Assembly: GCA_938010625.1 (NCBI GenBank)
Contig: CALLVJ010000193.1
Coordinates: forward strand, 1-5,359
Reading direction: 5' to 3'
DNA: 5,359 nucleotides
Source: an uncultured Stomatobaculum sp.
GTDB taxonomy: Bacteria > Bacillota > Clostridia > Lachnospirales > Lachnospiraceae
Position 1 is the stretch's first letter. Every line of letters begins with the position of its first letter. Positions 5,328 through 5,359 of this stretch are shown one piece after another. The translations under genes and the position numbers were made by a program. The notes beneath the pieces are model-generated. The model did not search any database. It had not been told where the DNA came from and was given only the letters and a program-made list of their open reading frames with translations.

Positions 5328-5359
5328 GTGGCAGAAGAAAGCATGAAGGATTTCGAGCA
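5328..5359 (+). CDS. Start of an unidentified gene, possibly an S1-domain protein (3' partial)
   Basis: Only ten full codons are visible, reading MAEESMKDFE with GTG as the start. The frame is open to the end of the window. A strong ribosome binding site at 5314-5320 and an extended -10 at 5273-5280 support a real gene, divergent from perR. The acidic start with MKDFE recalls clostridial ribosomal protein S1-like proteins, whose N-termini often read similarly before the first S1 domain. Ten residues cannot prove this, so the product is a guess. Confidence 0.6.
   Translation, partial: MAEESMKDFE

Noticed and set aside
5174..5344. Upstream extension of the perR frame
   Set aside because: It covers the perR promoter and the start of the divergent gene, and shows no Fur-family similarity.

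Overview
The window looks like chromosome of a GC-rich, low-oxygen Firmicute (Clostridia). Lachnospiraceae is the best guess from the gene families: a YesM-type kinase next to sugar-binding proteins, a reverse-order rubrerythrin and a PerR regulator. GC-rich third codon positions are visible by eye, but composition was not computed. No tRNA, rRNA, insertion sequence, phage gene or CRISPR array is visible.

Bases 1-3459 (+ strand) hold a tight three-gene run. It starts with the 3' part of a membrane sensor histidine kinase whose 5' end lies outside the window. Next is a membrane-tethered, shortened periplasmic-binding-protein homologue that overlaps the kinase by ATGA. Last is a lipoprotein resembling the galactose/glucose-binding protein MglB. 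In the MglB-like protein every sugar-contact residue and the calcium loop of E. coli MglB can be matched. No ABC permease or ATPase follows. The arrangement suggests a sugar-sensing two-component system with one or two extracellular receptors, by analogy with XylFII-LytS and ChvE-VirA. The response regulator would be outside the window.

Bases 3393-3977 (- strand) hold a small soluble protein of unknown function (DUF6553-like by memory). It converges on, and overlaps by 67 bases, the end of the MglB-like gene. The only good + strand terminator for the sugar run lies inside this gene, at 3685-3724, so the sugar transcript probably extends antisense into it.

Bases 4041-5232 (- strand) form an oxidative-stress pair read right to left: perR, a terminator, then a reverse rubrerythrin with its own probable promoter and terminator. 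PerR senses peroxide through an iron site and typically represses peroxide-detoxifying genes; rubrerythrin reduces peroxide.

Bases 5174-5327 are a divergent promoter region. It holds a strong perR promoter, an extended -10 for a + strand gene, and a perfect 7-1-7 palindrome between them. The + gene begins with GTG at 5328 and runs off the window after ten full codons; it may encode an S1-domain protein, but that is a guess.
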